Positions 36,796-46,683 of a DNA stretch of 64,000 nt are shown piece after piece (position 1 is the first letter of the stretch; each line of letters begins with the position of its first letter). Location of the stretch: assembly GCF_039545455.1 (NCBI RefSeq), contig NZ_CP154467.1:1240001-1304000 (forward strand), given 5' to 3'. This DNA comes from Brucella sp. BE17 (GTDB lineage: Bacteria; Pseudomonadota; Alphaproteobacteria; Rhizobiales; Rhizobiaceae). The position numbers and the translations under genes were made by a program. Under the pieces are notes generated by a model. That model did not search any database. It was not told where the DNA came from and saw only the letters and a program-made list of their open reading frames with translations.

Positions 36796-36951
36796 CAACA
36801 CCAAACCTCAATGGATATGACGGATATAATTGTGGAATGCACCAAGGCGGATTGTCTCTCTTTTGCACATTTTAGATTTTGTTAAGAGAATAATAACGTA
36901 ATGTAATGAATTTTTACGTTGTGTGATTTCATAATTTGGAGGTTCAGAGCG

Positions 36952-37449
36952 ATGAGAAAAAATGCAACCGCCATAGTGCTTGGGCTGGCAGGGCTGGTGG
37001 CGAGTTCTCTCGTGGCAAACGCAAAGACAAACTATCTCGGAGAATTCAGGGACTGGGGCGTCTATCAGAATACCGATCTTCCCGGTAACAAATGCTACAC
37101 CTTGACGGTCCCGAGCAAATCGCAACCATCGAGCGTTCGCCATGGGGATAATTTCGTTATCATTTCAAAGTCCGCTGAAGGTTATAGCCCGCAACTGGTC
37201 ATGGGATATCCGCTCAAGTCTAACGGCGTTGTCGATGTAATGGTGGATGGCGCAAATTTTTCCTTCTTTAGTGAAGGCAATCGCGCATGGGCGGAAAAGG
37301 TGGCTGACGAAGCACGTCTTGTGCGTGCGATGCGCTCAGGTAAGACCCTCAATGTGAAGGCTGTTTCGGCGCGCGGGACGAAAACACGTTATACGTTTTC
37401 GCTCATGGGGCTTTCCGCCTCCCTGCAACGCGTGGATGGTTGTCGATAA
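36952..37449 (+). CDS. IalB-family (invasion-associated locus B) exported protein
   Basis: 165 residues from ATG 36952, which has a TTGGAGGT Shine-Dalgarno. Signal peptide ends near VANA-KT. The mature part begins FRDWGVYQNTD and has the paired-cysteine, small beta-rich pattern (KCYTLTVPS; VDGCR at the C-terminus), with AMRSGKTLNVKAVSARGTKTRYTFSL, typical of IalB-domain periplasmic proteins of Rhizobiales. Named after a Bartonella invasion locus, but the molecular function is unknown. Confidence 0.8.
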   Translation: MRKNATAIVLGLAGLVASSLVANAKTNYLGEFRDWGVYQNTDLPGNKCYTLTVPSKSQPSSVRHGDNFVIISKSAEGYSPQLVMGYPLKSNGVVDVMVDGANFSFFSEGNRAWAEKVADEARLVRAMRSGKTLNVKAVSARGTKTRYTFSLMGLSASLQRVDGCR

Positions 37450-37484
37450 GCCCCCTCACACCCCAACATCTGCAAGGAAAAACT

Positions 37485-37760
37485 TCACTGGTGGCCGGCT
37501 TCGTCGTGATGCTTCTGCTCAGCACAGCTCAGAATGATTTCTGAAAGAAGCCACGGTTTTCTGCTCAAAACCTTGCTCAAGGTTGTGGCATTGAACGAAA
37601 AGCCGGCACTTTTCAAGAGATCGTCCGCACTTGCCTCATCGCTATGCTGCAATCCGCGAGACATGCGATGGGCGCGGCGCAACAGCATCTCGTCCGGCGT
37701 GAAGCCACCATCAGCCATGCTCTTTTCTATCCGGCGTTGAAGCTCTTCTGCAATCTGCAT
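37485..37760 (-). CDS. Conserved-looking hypothetical protein
   Basis: 91 residues, soluble and mostly helical, with a charged N-terminal half (EELQRRIEKSMADGGFTPDEMLLRRAHR, positions 5-32) and a second segment LLKSAGFSFNATTLSKVLSRKPWLLSEI that could be a helix-turn-helix-like pair. No family recognised. Coding character is suggested by composition similar to neighbours. Lies alone between two plus-strand genes. Confidence 0.6.
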   Translation of the reverse strand: MQIAEELQRRIEKSMADGGFTPDEMLLRRAHRMSRGLQHSDEASADDLLKSAGFSFNATTLSKVLSRKPWLLSEIILSCAEQKHHDEAGHQ

Positions 37761-37913
37761 AGCACAAATGCCCCCGTTGTGTTTTCAAAGTGCTGAGATA
37801 CTTTCCCGCTCAATTCTATACAGAAATAATCATTCCCGCGTGACAGTTCGTGGCAAATAAATGTCTTAATTATGAGATTAGGACAAAATTCTGCCTTTCT
37901 TTCTCTTGTTTGC

Positions 37914-38115
37914 GCATGCCCCGCTTCTTACATAGCCCCAAGGCCTTGGGGGATAGACGTATGGGTGGCGCTGTACGGACCGGCAAGAGGCTTCATTCGG
38001 GGCGTATCGCATAAGTTTCGAACGGCTTGTGTTCAGATGCGTAAAACAAATAATGCGTTGCGGTGACTGCATTCCGAGGGGAACAGTCCCAGTCAACATA
38101 ATCCAATGGTTTACA
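37914..38115 (+). promoter_or_regulatory. Structured leader before the DUF475 gene
   Basis: Long-range pairing ATGCCCCG (about 37916-37923) with CGGGGCGT (37998-38005) encloses hairpin CCCCAAGGCCTTGGGG (37936-37951). A 17-codon ORF with its own GGGGGA signal (37961-38014) lies inside. A third stem, TGACTG with CAGTCA (38064-38096), encloses GGG...CCC. The main ATG at 38116 lacks a Shine-Dalgarno, suggesting leader-controlled translation. I could not match a known riboswitch. Confidence 0.4.
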
Positions 38116-39183
38116 ATGGCCACCCTGCGTTATTTTATCTGGCCCCTGATTTTTACAGTCCTGGGTCTCGCCGCCGCTGTATGGCTCGGATATGAGATGA
38201 CAGGCACCTTCGGGGGAATGGTGTCGGTTTTCATTATCTGTGCTGTATTGAGCGTTCTGGAAATCTCGCTTTCCTTTGACAACGCTATCGTGAATGCCCG
38301 CATTCTGCGTGATATGACGCCGGAATGGCAGCACCGCTTCCTGACGTGGGGCATCATCATCGCCGTTTTCGGCATGCGTATTGTCTTCCCGTTGGCGATT
38401 GTCGCGGTTGCTATGTGGACCGACCCGATTTCCGCCCTCAAGCTCGCGATCTGGCAGCCTGACGAATATGCGCGGGTGATTGCTGAATCCCATACCGGCA
38501 TCGCTGCCTACGGCGGCACCTTCCTGCTGATGGTCGGCATGAAATACTTCTTCGATGTCGAAAAAGATGTCCACTGGATCAAGGCGATTGAAAGCCGGAT
38601 GTCGAAATTCGCGTCGATCCAAGGCGTGGAAATTGGTGTAGCAATCGCGCTGATTCTGTTCTTCTCCTATCAGCTTGATGCAGACCATTCCCATACATTC
38701 CTCGTCGCAGCGCTTTTCGGCCTTCTGACCTTCCTCGCCGTCGAAGGACTGGGCGAAGTGCTGGATGCCACACAGGGACAGATGGATATGGTTCGTCGTG
38801 GCGGGCTTGGTGCGTTCATCTATCTGGAAGTGCTCGATGCGAGCTTCTCTTTCGATGGCGTGATCGGTGCATTTGCCTTGACAACCAACCTTTTCATTAT
38901 CGCAATCGGTCTTGGCATCGGCGCTTTCTACGTGCGTTCGCTCACCATCATGCTCGTCGAACGCAAGACGCTCGGCCAGTATCGTTATCTCGAACACGGG
39001 GCTTTTTATGCCATTCTCGTTTTGGCGGTGATCATGTATGTCCAGACGCTGGTTCACATTCCCGAAGTCATTACCGGACTGATCGGTGCAATGCTGATCG
39101 GTCTCTCCTTCATGTCGTCGATACGCTATAACAAGCTCAACCCAAAATGGCAGGATGACGGCGAGGAAGCCCCGAGCCACTAA
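38116..39183 (+). CDS. DUF475 / TerC-like integral membrane protein
   Basis: 355 residues with about nine membrane helices. The acidic-residue-containing helix motifs LEISLSFDNAIVNARIL and LEVLDASFSFDGVIGAFAL are the TerC/DUF475 signature; paired Asp residues in membrane are proposed to bind metal in this superfamily. Also visible: MKYFFDVEKDVHWI and the acidic tail DDGEEAPSH. The start is uncertain: ATG 38116 gives the membrane N-terminus but no Shine-Dalgarno; in-frame GTG 38029 and ATG 38053 lie in the structured leader. TerC relatives export manganese or protect during metal insertion; role here is inference. Confidence 0.85.
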   Translation: MATLRYFIWPLIFTVLGLAAAVWLGYEMTGTFGGMVSVFIICAVLSVLEISLSFDNAIVNARILRDMTPEWQHRFLTWGIIIAVFGMRIVFPLAIVAVAMWTDPISALKLAIWQPDEYARVIAESHTGIAAYGGTFLLMVGMKYFFDVEKDVHWIKAIESRMSKFASIQGVEIGVAIALILFFSYQLDADHSHTFLVAALFGLLTFLAVEGLGEVLDATQGQMDMVRRGGLGAFIYLEVLDASFSFDGVIGAFALTTNLFIIAIGLGIGAFYVRSLTIMLVERKTLGQYRYLEHGAFYAILVLAVIMYVQTLVHIPEVITGLIGAMLIGLSFMSSIRYNKLNPKWQDDGEEAPSH

Positions 39184-39201
39184 TTCAGCAAAGATTAAAA
39201 T

Positions 39202-39230
39202 AAAAAAGGGCGGCATGTGCCGCCTTTTTT
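39202..39230 (+). terminator. Terminator after the DUF475 gene
   Basis: Stem GGCGGCA with TGCCGCC flanked by A6 and T6. Strong and symmetric, 20 bp past the stop. Confidence 0.9.
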
Positions 39231-39310
39231 GGTTCTGTGAATTGATTTGGAAAAGATGCTTAGAGTACGCGCCCTCAATCGGCTCACCCTCCGCTCTTTA
39301 GCGTCAAGAC

Positions 39311-39757
39311 CTATTCGGGCGGGGCCATGTGGTTGATATAATCAGCGTCGTTTTTCATCTCGTGATCGAATGCCGTGACTTTCCCGCGCACGGAAACACC
39401 CGCCTCGTGCACTGTTTCCGAACTGCCGGACACGAGCGGATGCCACCAATAGAGGTCAGAGCCTTCCGCAACAAGCCGATAGGCACAGGTTGCAGGCAGC
39501 CACGCCACTTCATCGACAATTTCAGGCGTAAGGAAAACGCAATCCGGTACCGTCTTTTTACGGTTGGGGTAATCGCAGCAATGACCCGTATCCGGATCAA
39601 GCAGCGTACAGGCGACACTTGTCCAGTAGATTTCCTCGGTATCGTCATCGAGCAATTTATGCAGGCAGCACTGCCCGCATCCATCACACAAGCTTTCCCA
39701 CTCGCGACGGTTAAGCTGCTCCAGAGTTTTCGTACGCCAGAAAGGTTTCGTGCTCAT
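39311..39757 (-). CDS. YcgN-type UPF0260 cysteine-cluster protein
   Basis: 148 residues from ATG 39757 ([15 protein letters not shown], the usual UPF0260 N-terminus). The YkgJ-like cluster [12 protein letters not shown], then CTLLD, CCDYPNR and DCVFLTP give eight conserved cysteines, probably binding zinc or an iron-sulfur cluster. The C-terminal [23 protein letters not shown] is also characteristic. Widespread in proteobacteria; function not established. Upstream in-frame starts lack support. Confidence 0.88.
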   Translation of the reverse strand: MSTKPFWRTKTLEQLNRREWESLCDGCGQCCLHKLLDDDTEEIYWTSVACTLLDPDTGHCCDYPNRKKTVPDCVFLTPEIVDEVAWLPATCAYRLVAEGSDLYWWHPLVSGSSETVHEAGVSVRGKVTAFDHEMKNDADYINHMAPPE

Positions 39758-39817
39758 GCGCCTGCATATAGTCCAATTCAAACGGCAGGGGCTAAGGCAA
39801 ATCGCCGCCCCCTTTAA

Positions 39818-39856
39818 AAATAAAGAAACGCCGCGCATAGGAGATGCGCGGCGTTT
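39818..39856 (-). terminator. Terminator after the HlyU-family gene
   Basis: Thirteen-bp stem AAACGCCGCGCAT with ATGCGCGGCGTTT, followed on the minus strand by a T-rich tract (TTTCTTTATTTTT). 18 bp past the stop. Confidence 0.85.
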
Positions 39857-39874
39857 GCAACAATGCCTGAACGA

Positions 39875-40168
39875 TCAGGCGAAAAGACTGTCGCCCTGCT
39901 CGTCCACGATCTGGCGCCCTTTGTTGAGAGAAATACTTGCAGCATCCTCAATGCCCGGACAACGGTCGGCCCGAACAAAACGATGCTCTTTCATCTCACC
40001 ATTGATCGTCTTGGAGATCAAACCGCAAACCTGATACTGGCCGCCTTCACTATAGGGCGTGGCGATTATCAAGAAGTCCTTGTGCTCCAGACGCCCGGCT
40101 TCTTTCGGCTCTGACGGCGTTTCAGCAGCAGCACTGCCACCACCGAAAAGACGCTTCAAAAAAGACAT
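39875..40168 (-). CDS. HlyU-family small protein
   Basis: 97 residues. The conserved block FLIIATPYSEGGQYQVCGLI and the ending HRFVRADRCPGIEDAASISL match the alphaproteobacterial HlyU (PF10115-type) family. Despite the name, taken from a Vibrio haemolysin activator, these short proteins lack an obvious DNA-binding domain. The N-terminus MSFLKRLFGGG is amphipathic, hinting at membrane contact. It lies just downstream of rpoD by 28 bp on the same strand. Confidence 0.8.
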   Translation of the reverse strand: MSFLKRLFGGGSAAAETPSEPKEAGRLEHKDFLIIATPYSEGGQYQVCGLISKTINGEMKEHRFVRADRCPGIEDAASISLNKGRQIVDEQGDSLFA

Positions 40169-40196
40169 GACGGCTTTCCTTTATGAATCAAGGCCT

Positions 40197-42215
40197 TTAC
40201 GAATCCAAGAACGAACGCAGTTTACGCGAGCGGCTCGGATGCTTGAGCTTGCGCAGCGCTTTTGCTTCGATCTGGCGAATACGTTCACGCGTCACCGAGA
40301 ACTGCTGGCCGACTTCTTCCAGCGTATGATCCGTGTTCATGCCAATGCCAAAGCGCATACGCAACACACGTTCTTCACGCGGGGTCAGGGAAGCTAGAAC
40401 ACGGGTCGTGGTATCACGCAGGTTGGCCTGAATGGCAGCATCGATTGGCAGAAGCGCATTCTTGTCCTCAATGAAATCACCCAGATGTGAATCTTCTTCA
40501 TCGCCGACCGGCGTTTCAAGCGAAATCGGTTCCTTGGCGATTTTCAAGACCTTGCGCACTTTTTCAAGCGGCATGGCAAGTTTTTCTGCCAGTTCTTCCG
40601 GCGTCGGCTCACGACCGATTTCATGCAGCATCTGGCGCGAGGTACGAACGATCTTGTTGATCGTTTCGATCATATGCACAGGAATACGGATTGTGCGCGC
40701 CTGATCAGCAATCGAACGCGTGATCGCCTGCCGGATCCACCACGTCGCATAGGTCGAGAACTTGTAACCACGGCGGTATTCAAACTTGTCCACCGCCTTC
40801 ATCAGGCCGATATTGCCTTCCTGAATAAGATCGAGGAATTGCAAGCCGCGATTGGTATATTTCTTGGCAATGGAAATCACCAGACGAAGGTTTGCTTCCA
40901 CCATTTCCTTCTTGGCAATGCTGGCTTCGCGTTCGCCCTTCTGCACCTGCGTGACGATACGGCGGAATTCACCGATCGAGATGGCAGTTTCCGTGGCGAG
41001 ATTCTGAATTTCACTGCGCAGCCGCCCAATGCCGCGTTCTTCCTTGGCAGCGAATTCCTTCCAGCCGCGTGCGGTCAGTGTAGCGACACGCTCGACCCAG
41101 TTGGGATCGAGTTCATGACCCTGATACTCTTTGAGGAATTCTTCGCGACGAACACCAAAGGATTCGGCCAGACGCAAAAGCTTACCTTCGTTCTGCACCA
41201 GACGCTTGTTGATGTCATAAAGCTGCTCGACAAGCTGCTCAATGCGGTTCTGGTTGAGCGAAAGTGACTTTACAGCCGTGATGAGCTGGTCTTTCAGTTC
41301 CTTATAGCGACGCTCCTGACTGGAGGAAAGTTCACCCGTTGCAGCCAGACGCCCCTCGACCTGCTGGTCCTGAAGCTTGCGCAGCTTCTTGTAGGTATCG
41401 GCTATCAGATCGAGCGTTTCCATGACCTGCGGGCGCAGCTCGGCCTCCATCGCAGCCAGCGACAGATTGGCTTCGTCCTCGTCGTCTTCGTCGTCCTCGA
41501 CCTGCGTCTCGCCGCCGACATTGGTAATGTCATCGTCGTCACGCGAGCGCCGCTGAGTCTTGTCATCGCGCGGCTTTTCTTCTTCCACCCGCTCGATAGC
41601 CGGCGCCTGCTTGGCCTCAGGTCCGGCATAAGTGGTTTCAAGGTCGATGATCTCGCGCAGCAGAATGTTGGATTCATTCAACTGCTCACGCCAGATGATA
41701 ATGGCCTGAAAGGTCAGCGGGCTTTCGCAAAGCCCGGCAATCATCGTTTCGCGACCCGCTTCGATGCGCTTTGCGATGGCGATTTCGCCCTCGCGCGACA
41801 AAAGCTCAACAGAACCCATTTCGCGCAAATACATGCGCACAGGATCGTCAGTGCGGTCGGTAGGCTCTTTCTTGGTCGTGGTTGCGGCAACAGCCGTTCC
41901 GGTCGCTTCAACCAGATCGCCGCCGCTTTCCTCGGCCTCTTCCTCGCTCTCTTCGCGGTCGTTGTCCTGCTCGTCGTCCTCGACCACATTAATGCCCATA
42001 TCGGAAAGCATCGACATGGTGTCTTCGATCTGTTCGGATGTCACTTGCTCGGAAGGAAGTACGGCATTCAACTCGTCCATGGTGACGTAGCCGCGCTTCT
42101 TCGCAACCTTGATCATCTTCTTGACAGCATCGTCAGAAAGGTCGAGAAGCGGTCCGTCGGTCGCACCTTCGCGCTCGACTTCAGCTTCTTCGTTTTCCTT
42201 AACCTTCGTTGCCAT
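40197..42215 (-). CDS. rpoD: Primary sigma factor sigma-70
   Basis: Housekeeping sigma subunit of RNA polymerase. 672 residues, with all regions: 1.1 ([27 protein letters not shown]), 1.2 ([22 protein letters not shown]), an acidic non-conserved insert ([13 protein letters not shown]), region 2 ([29 protein letters not shown]), region 3 and region 4 HTH ([29 protein letters not shown]). GGAGAAG precedes the ATG. dnaG lies 444 bp upstream; the classic rpsU-dnaG-rpoD block is thus partly kept, without rpsU. Confidence 0.98.
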   Translation of the reverse strand: MATKVKENEEAEVEREGATDGPLLDLSDDAVKKMIKVAKKRGYVTMDELNAVLPSEQVTSEQIEDTMSMLSDMGINVVEDDEQDNDREESEEEAEESGGDLVEATGTAVAATTTKKEPTDRTDDPVRMYLREMGSVELLSREGEIAIAKRIEAGRETMIAGLCESPLTFQAIIIWREQLNESNILLREIIDLETTYAGPEAKQAPAIERVEEEKPRDDKTQRRSRDDDDITNVGGETQVEDDEDDEDEANLSLAAMEAELRPQVMETLDLIADTYKKLRKLQDQQVEGRLAATGELSSSQERRYKELKDQLITAVKSLSLNQNRIEQLVEQLYDINKRLVQNEGKLLRLAESFGVRREEFLKEYQGHELDPNWVERVATLTARGWKEFAAKEERGIGRLRSEIQNLATETAISIGEFRRIVTQVQKGEREASIAKKEMVEANLRLVISIAKKYTNRGLQFLDLIQEGNIGLMKAVDKFEYRRGYKFSTYATWWIRQAITRSIADQARTIRIPVHMIETINKIVRTSRQMLHEIGREPTPEELAEKLAMPLEKVRKVLKIAKEPISLETPVGDEEDSHLGDFIEDKNALLPIDAAIQANLRDTTTRVLASLTPREERVLRMRFGIGMNTDHTLEEVGQQFSVTRERIRQIEAKALRKLKHPSRSRKLRSFLDS

Positions 42216-42659
42216 ATGTTCTTCTCCAGGCGACCCCGGTCGCTTTTAAGATATATAGAGTACTCGAACGGTTTTGCGAGGCTGCAAGCCGTCAGTTGAT
42301 TCTGCAACTAGCCGATTTCCCGTTAATGGCGAATTAACCCTGCCATCGGTATCAGGCTCTATGATGGTCTAATGATCGCGACCATATTCCGGTGATCATC
42401 TCCGGCGCAATTTAGGGACATTGCCACGAATTCCGCTCTTATTTCATGCCCTTATATGCATTGGGGCAAGAGATCATTCTCATCCGGCCTATCCTTTGAA
42501 CTGTCGTGATTCTGTCATTTGAGCCGCACATCAAGAGCGATTCACCTGATTCGGCCCCAAAAAGCGAATCATTTGTTGTCGCAGCAGGCCTGCAAGGCGA
42601 TTGCAGGTCTTGAAACCCAAACCAGCGCCGCGTTTCACACGGTGATTCGTTTGGCCGGT
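42216..42659. other. rpoD-dnaG intergenic region
   Basis: 444 bp, presumably holding the rpoD promoter(s). I could not identify a convincing heat-shock or sigma-70 promoter, RNA gene or ORF by eye. Confidence 0.5.
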
Positions 42660-44624
42660 TCAGAACCCGCCGGGTGGTCGCCCGGATGAAAGACCAAAGC
42701 CGTCAATCAGCGCCTCGGTGGCTTCCGCTTTCAAGATCTGGTTCTGAATATCATTAAGACGCGCATAGAGTTCCCCCGTCTCGTCCGTATCAAGGGCTGC
42801 TTCCACAGCGCGCAGTTCCTTATGTAGGGTGCGCGCGCGCTGATGCAAGTGGATGGCTTGACGCAAGGCTTCCCGTGCATCGTCTTGCGCCGCAAGTTCC
42901 GTTGCCGTCCACAGCCGTGCCCCTTTGACGATGCGCTCCAGCACCTCGATCAATTCGCCATGGCCGAGACCCGCCAGCGCCCGGCGCATGGCAATGCCAT
43001 CCTCGATATTATCATATGCCAGTACGTCGAGCATGGAGAGATGCAGTTTTTTGAGCGCCTCATGTTCCAGATCAAGCGCTGCTACCGTCTCGAAATCTTC
43101 CTCGATCAGACGTGGATGATTAAGCAATGTGAGCACAATCGCCGTCTCCCGCAGCGGAGCATGCGCGCCCACGCCGGCTCGACCGCGCTTGACCAGCGTG
43201 GAACGGGCGAGACTGTCGGAAATCGCCAGCCGTCCACCTCCGGCTTGAGGTCCGCCGCGCCCGCCGCCGCGACCATTTTCGTTGCGGCGATTGAAAGACG
43301 AATTGCGAGGCCCGCCCTGGCGGTTTTGCCCGAAAAAGGATTGCGTGCGCTCGCGCATATCCTGCTGGTAGTGGCGGCGAATATCCTCATTGCCTATACG
43401 CGACGTTATTTCACGCAATCGGGCTTCAAGTTCCGCGCGCCGCTCCGGCGTGTCGAACACACCGCTCGCGGTCTCACGCGTCCAGATCAGATCGACCAGC
43501 GGCCTTGCATCACGCAAAACGGCATTGAAGGCCGACGGCCCTTCCTCCTTGACCAGATCATCCGGGTCCTGCCCTTCCGGCAACAACGCAAAGCGCAAGG
43601 ATTTTCCCGGTTGCAGCGCAGGCAGACCAAGATCGGCAGCCCGGTGCGCAGCACGCAGACCCGCGCCATCGCCGTCAAAGCAAAGCACCGGCTCAGGACT
43701 GATACGCCAGAGAAGTTCGAGTTGTTCCTCGGTCAAGGCCGTGCCAAGCGGTGCGACCGCATGATGAATACCCACCTGCGAAAGCGCGATCACGTCCATA
43801 TAGCCTTCAACGGCGACAATCGGCTTGGCGGGCGCGCCATTTTGCGGCTGACAGGCTTTTCGCGCCCGCAGGGCGTTATAGAGAATGCGCCCCTTGTGAA
43901 AAAGTTCGGTTTCGGGCGAATTGAGATATTTGGCAGGCGCCTCCGCCGACAGCGCGCGTCCGCCAAAAGCGATGATGCGCCCGCGAAGGTCCTCAATCGG
44001 GAACATCACACGATCACGAAAACGATCATAGGAGACGGCAATGCCTTCGCCATGCACGACAAGACCACAAGCCTCGATCTGCTCGCGGGATGCGCCTTTG
44101 GATGCGAGAAACTCTTTCAGCGCATTGCGCGATTCCGGCGCATAGCCCAGACGAAAGGCCTGTTGCGTTGTCGAAGAAAGGCCGCGATCACGCAAATAAG
44201 CCCGCGCCTTGGCACCCACGGCACCCTGAAGCTGGGCCTCAAAAAACTGCGCTGCCATCTCCATGACATCATAAAGGGTTGCACGCTGCGCCTCGCGCTT
44301 TTCCATTTCCGGATCGCGTGCAGGCATGGGAACACCGGCCATATCGGCGACGCGTTCCACAGCTTCAGGAAAGCTCAAACCTTCGAGTTCGGTCAAAAAC
44401 CGGAAATGATCGCCTGTGACCCCACAACCGAAACAGTGATATCGACCCTTGCGGTCCTCACAATGAAAGCTCGGCGTCTTCTCGCCATGAAACGGGCAGC
44501 AGGCCCAGAAATCGCTCTTGGGCGGATTGCTCTTCTTGCGGTCGAACGAAACCCGTGCTCCGATCAGCGTCGAGATCGGAACACGATCGCGTATCTCATC
44601 GAGAAAGGAGGGTGGGAAACGCAT
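42660..44624 (-). CDS. dnaG: DNA primase
   Basis: Synthesises RNA primers at the replication fork with DnaB. 654 residues. N-terminal CHC2 zinc finger: CCPFHGEKTPSF and YHCFGCGVTGD. TOPRIM domain with EGYMDVIAL and CFDGDGAGLRAA carries the catalytic acidic residues. A Gly/Arg/Asn-rich linker (about 425-455, RNENGRGGGRGGPQAGGG) leads to the C-terminal DnaB-binding domain. Start at 44624 gives the canonical MRFPPSFLDEIRDRVPI. Confidence 0.97.
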   Translation of the reverse strand: MRFPPSFLDEIRDRVPISTLIGARVSFDRKKSNPPKSDFWACCPFHGEKTPSFHCEDRKGRYHCFGCGVTGDHFRFLTELEGLSFPEAVERVADMAGVPMPARDPEMEKREAQRATLYDVMEMAAQFFEAQLQGAVGAKARAYLRDRGLSSTTQQAFRLGYAPESRNALKEFLASKGASREQIEACGLVVHGEGIAVSYDRFRDRVMFPIEDLRGRIIAFGGRALSAEAPAKYLNSPETELFHKGRILYNALRARKACQPQNGAPAKPIVAVEGYMDVIALSQVGIHHAVAPLGTALTEEQLELLWRISPEPVLCFDGDGAGLRAAHRAADLGLPALQPGKSLRFALLPEGQDPDDLVKEEGPSAFNAVLRDARPLVDLIWTRETASGVFDTPERRAELEARLREITSRIGNEDIRRHYQQDMRERTQSFFGQNRQGGPRNSSFNRRNENGRGGGRGGPQAGGGRLAISDSLARSTLVKRGRAGVGAHAPLRETAIVLTLLNHPRLIEEDFETVAALDLEHEALKKLHLSMLDVLAYDNIEDGIAMRRALAGLGHGELIEVLERIVKGARLWTATELAAQDDAREALRQAIHLHQRARTLHKELRAVEAALDTDETGELYARLNDIQNQILKAEATEALIDGFGLSSGRPPGGF

Positions 44625-44958
44625 TGCGGTTTTTTACTTCCAAGTCAGGTTTTGGCAGATAGGGTTTTGGGACCGGCACAGCACAAGCAACCCTATCGGC
44701 GCTTGCCATGCACTATCCCCGTCATGTGCAAACAGTCTTACTATATAAGCCGCGCAAGCTGCCGCGTCCATCGCACTTGGATGTCCCTCCCCGTTAATCA
44801 CAGCGTGCTACGCCGGTCATCATTAAGCCAGAAAGAGTTGCATTTATATCGGAACAATCCCTCTTTTGCGGCGTATTTTATTAGCCGGAAAATAATTTCT
44901 TTTTTAAGGTGCTTCGCTTAGTTTGTTTAATGCACTGCTAGTTTGAAGGTATTTTGAC
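44625..44958. other. Intergenic stretch between divergent dnaG and Na/Pi genes
   Basis: 334 bp containing both promoters. No supported ORF, RNA or strong palindrome seen; the plus-strand side near the transporter gene is A/T rich. Confidence 0.5.
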
Positions 44959-46635
44959 GTGAATGGTTCGTTGGTCCTCCTGCATCTGGCCGGAGCGGTT
45001 GCCTTGCTGCTCTGGGCGACACGCATGGTGCGCACCGGCGTAGAGCGCGCTTATGGTGAGCGTTTGCGCAGACGCCTGCGCAACCAGATGCACAATCCGC
45101 TGCTTTCGATCGCCTTTGGCCTTGTCCTTGCCATAGCGCTGCAAAGCTCGACGGCAGTCACCCTCCTCGTCGGTTCGTTCGTCGGTTCCGGCTTCGTCAG
45201 CGGCATTGCCGGACTGATGGCGGTTCGGGGCGGCGAACTTGGCTCGGCACTTGTCGTCAAGATTTTGAGCTACGATCTGACACTTCTGGTGCCGCTTTGC
45301 CTTGTGGCGGGCACCAGTATCTTCCTGACCACAGAACGCCGAGACTGGCGACAGAACGGGCGAATTCTGGTCGGTGTCGGCCTGCTTATCCTATCGCTGG
45401 AGATGACCGGACAGGCCACAGAGCCCTTGCGTCAAAGCCAGCTCTTGCCGGTGATCGTGGAGTATCTCGCAAGTGACCCCGTCACCACCTATCTGCTGGC
45501 GGCACTGATGACATGGCTGTTTCATTCAAGCGTTGCAGCGGTCATTCTGTTGACGACCTTCGCCTCGCGCGGTTTGATTACGCCTGAACTGGCCGTGGTT
45601 ATGGTACTGGGGGTCAATCTTGGTTCTTCGGTCATAGCCCCCATCCTCACCCGTAATGCGCCATCGCCAACCCGTATCGTTCCGCTGGGAAATCTGCTCA
45701 TGCGCGGTGCGGGTTCACTGGTGATGCTGATACTCTATGAGACCATAAAGCCGCCGATTGCCTTTCTTGGCGCTGACCCTGTCTCGCAAGTCGTCAACGC
45801 GCATATTCTGTTCAATGTGATCGTCATGCTGGCAGGCATTCCGCTATCCGGACTGGTTCTCAAGGCGACAGAAGCGCTGGTTTCGATGAATGGCCAGAAA
45901 GAGACTGCCCCTCAGGCGCTTGCGACAGAAGAATACAGCGCCCTTGATGCAAGCGTTCTCGACCATCCACAGCAGGCACTGGCCAATGCCACCCGCGAAG
46001 TTGTCGGCGTTTGCGATACGATCGAAGTCATGCTGCGGCGCATTATCGACCTTTATGACAAGCCCGATCAGGCCAGCATTCATGAACTTGCAGCCCTTGA
46101 TGATCGCGTCGATCGCAAACATGGCGAGATAAAACTCTACCTGACGCGGCTTGCCACACGCGATCTCGACGATTTTGAATCGTTGCGTATGCAGGAACTG
46201 CTCGGTGCCTGCGTGAAACTCGAACAGGTCGGCGACATTATCGTGCGCAACATGCTGGCGCATGTGCAGAAGAAAATGGATCACAAACTCGAATTCACCG
46301 AAGAGGGTTGGAAAGAACTCAGTCACTTCCACGCCATGGTGCTGACCAATGCGCATATGGCGTTCAACGTCGTCGTCTCACGCGACGAACGCACAGCGCG
46401 GCAACTGGTGCAGGAAAAGGACCGCCTGCGCGAGCTGGAAAAGCAGACCAGCATGCATCATTTCTCGCGATTGCGCGAAGGCTCTGCCCGCAGTATCGAA
46501 ACAAGCACCATTCATCTCGATACCATCAGCGATCTCAAACAGATCAATTCGCTTTTGGCATCCATTGTCTATCCGGTGCTGGAAGAACAAGGACTGCTCA
46601 AAAAAACCCGTCTGAGAACGATCAAGCAAAGCTGA
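44959..46635 (+). CDS. Na/Pi-cotransporter family protein with C-terminal PhoU-like domain
   Basis: 558 residues. Two Na_Pi_cotrans repeats in the membrane half, each with the QSST-type motif (ALQSSTAVTLLVGSFVGSG; FHSSVAAVILL in the second) typical of NptA/SLC34 relatives. The C-terminal helical portion (about 330-545) looks like a PhoU domain (LALDDRVDRKHGEIKLYLTRL region). GTG start with GAAGGT 9 bp upstream. May import or export phosphate, or bind a regulator through the PhoU part; direction is not decidable here. Confidence 0.88.
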   Translation: MNGSLVLLHLAGAVALLLWATRMVRTGVERAYGERLRRRLRNQMHNPLLSIAFGLVLAIALQSSTAVTLLVGSFVGSGFVSGIAGLMAVRGGELGSALVVKILSYDLTLLVPLCLVAGTSIFLTTERRDWRQNGRILVGVGLLILSLEMTGQATEPLRQSQLLPVIVEYLASDPVTTYLLAALMTWLFHSSVAAVILLTTFASRGLITPELAVVMVLGVNLGSSVIAPILTRNAPSPTRIVPLGNLLMRGAGSLVMLILYETIKPPIAFLGADPVSQVVNAHILFNVIVMLAGIPLSGLVLKATEALVSMNGQKETAPQALATEEYSALDASVLDHPQQALANATREVVGVCDTIEVMLRRIIDLYDKPDQASIHELAALDDRVDRKHGEIKLYLTRLATRDLDDFESLRMQELLGACVKLEQVGDIIVRNMLAHVQKKMDHKLEFTEEGWKELSHFHAMVLTNAHMAFNVVVSRDERTARQLVQEKDRLRELEKQTSMHHFSRLREGSARSIETSTIHLDTISDLKQINSLLASIVYPVLEEQGLLKKTRLRTIKQS

Positions 46636-46683
46636 AGAATATCTGGCGATAGGGGCTTGCCGCTATCGCAACCAATTAAAGTT

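Noticed and set aside
37993..39216. 407-codon minus-strand frame opposite the DUF475 gene
   Set aside because: His/Asp/Glu-rich antisense reading of membrane helices; no domain or ribosome-binding site.
42843..44921. 692-codon open frame on the plus strand opposite dnaG
   Set aside because: It mirrors the conserved dnaG gene, has basic, low-complexity composition, no domain and no start signal. High-GC codon bias on the other strand explains it.
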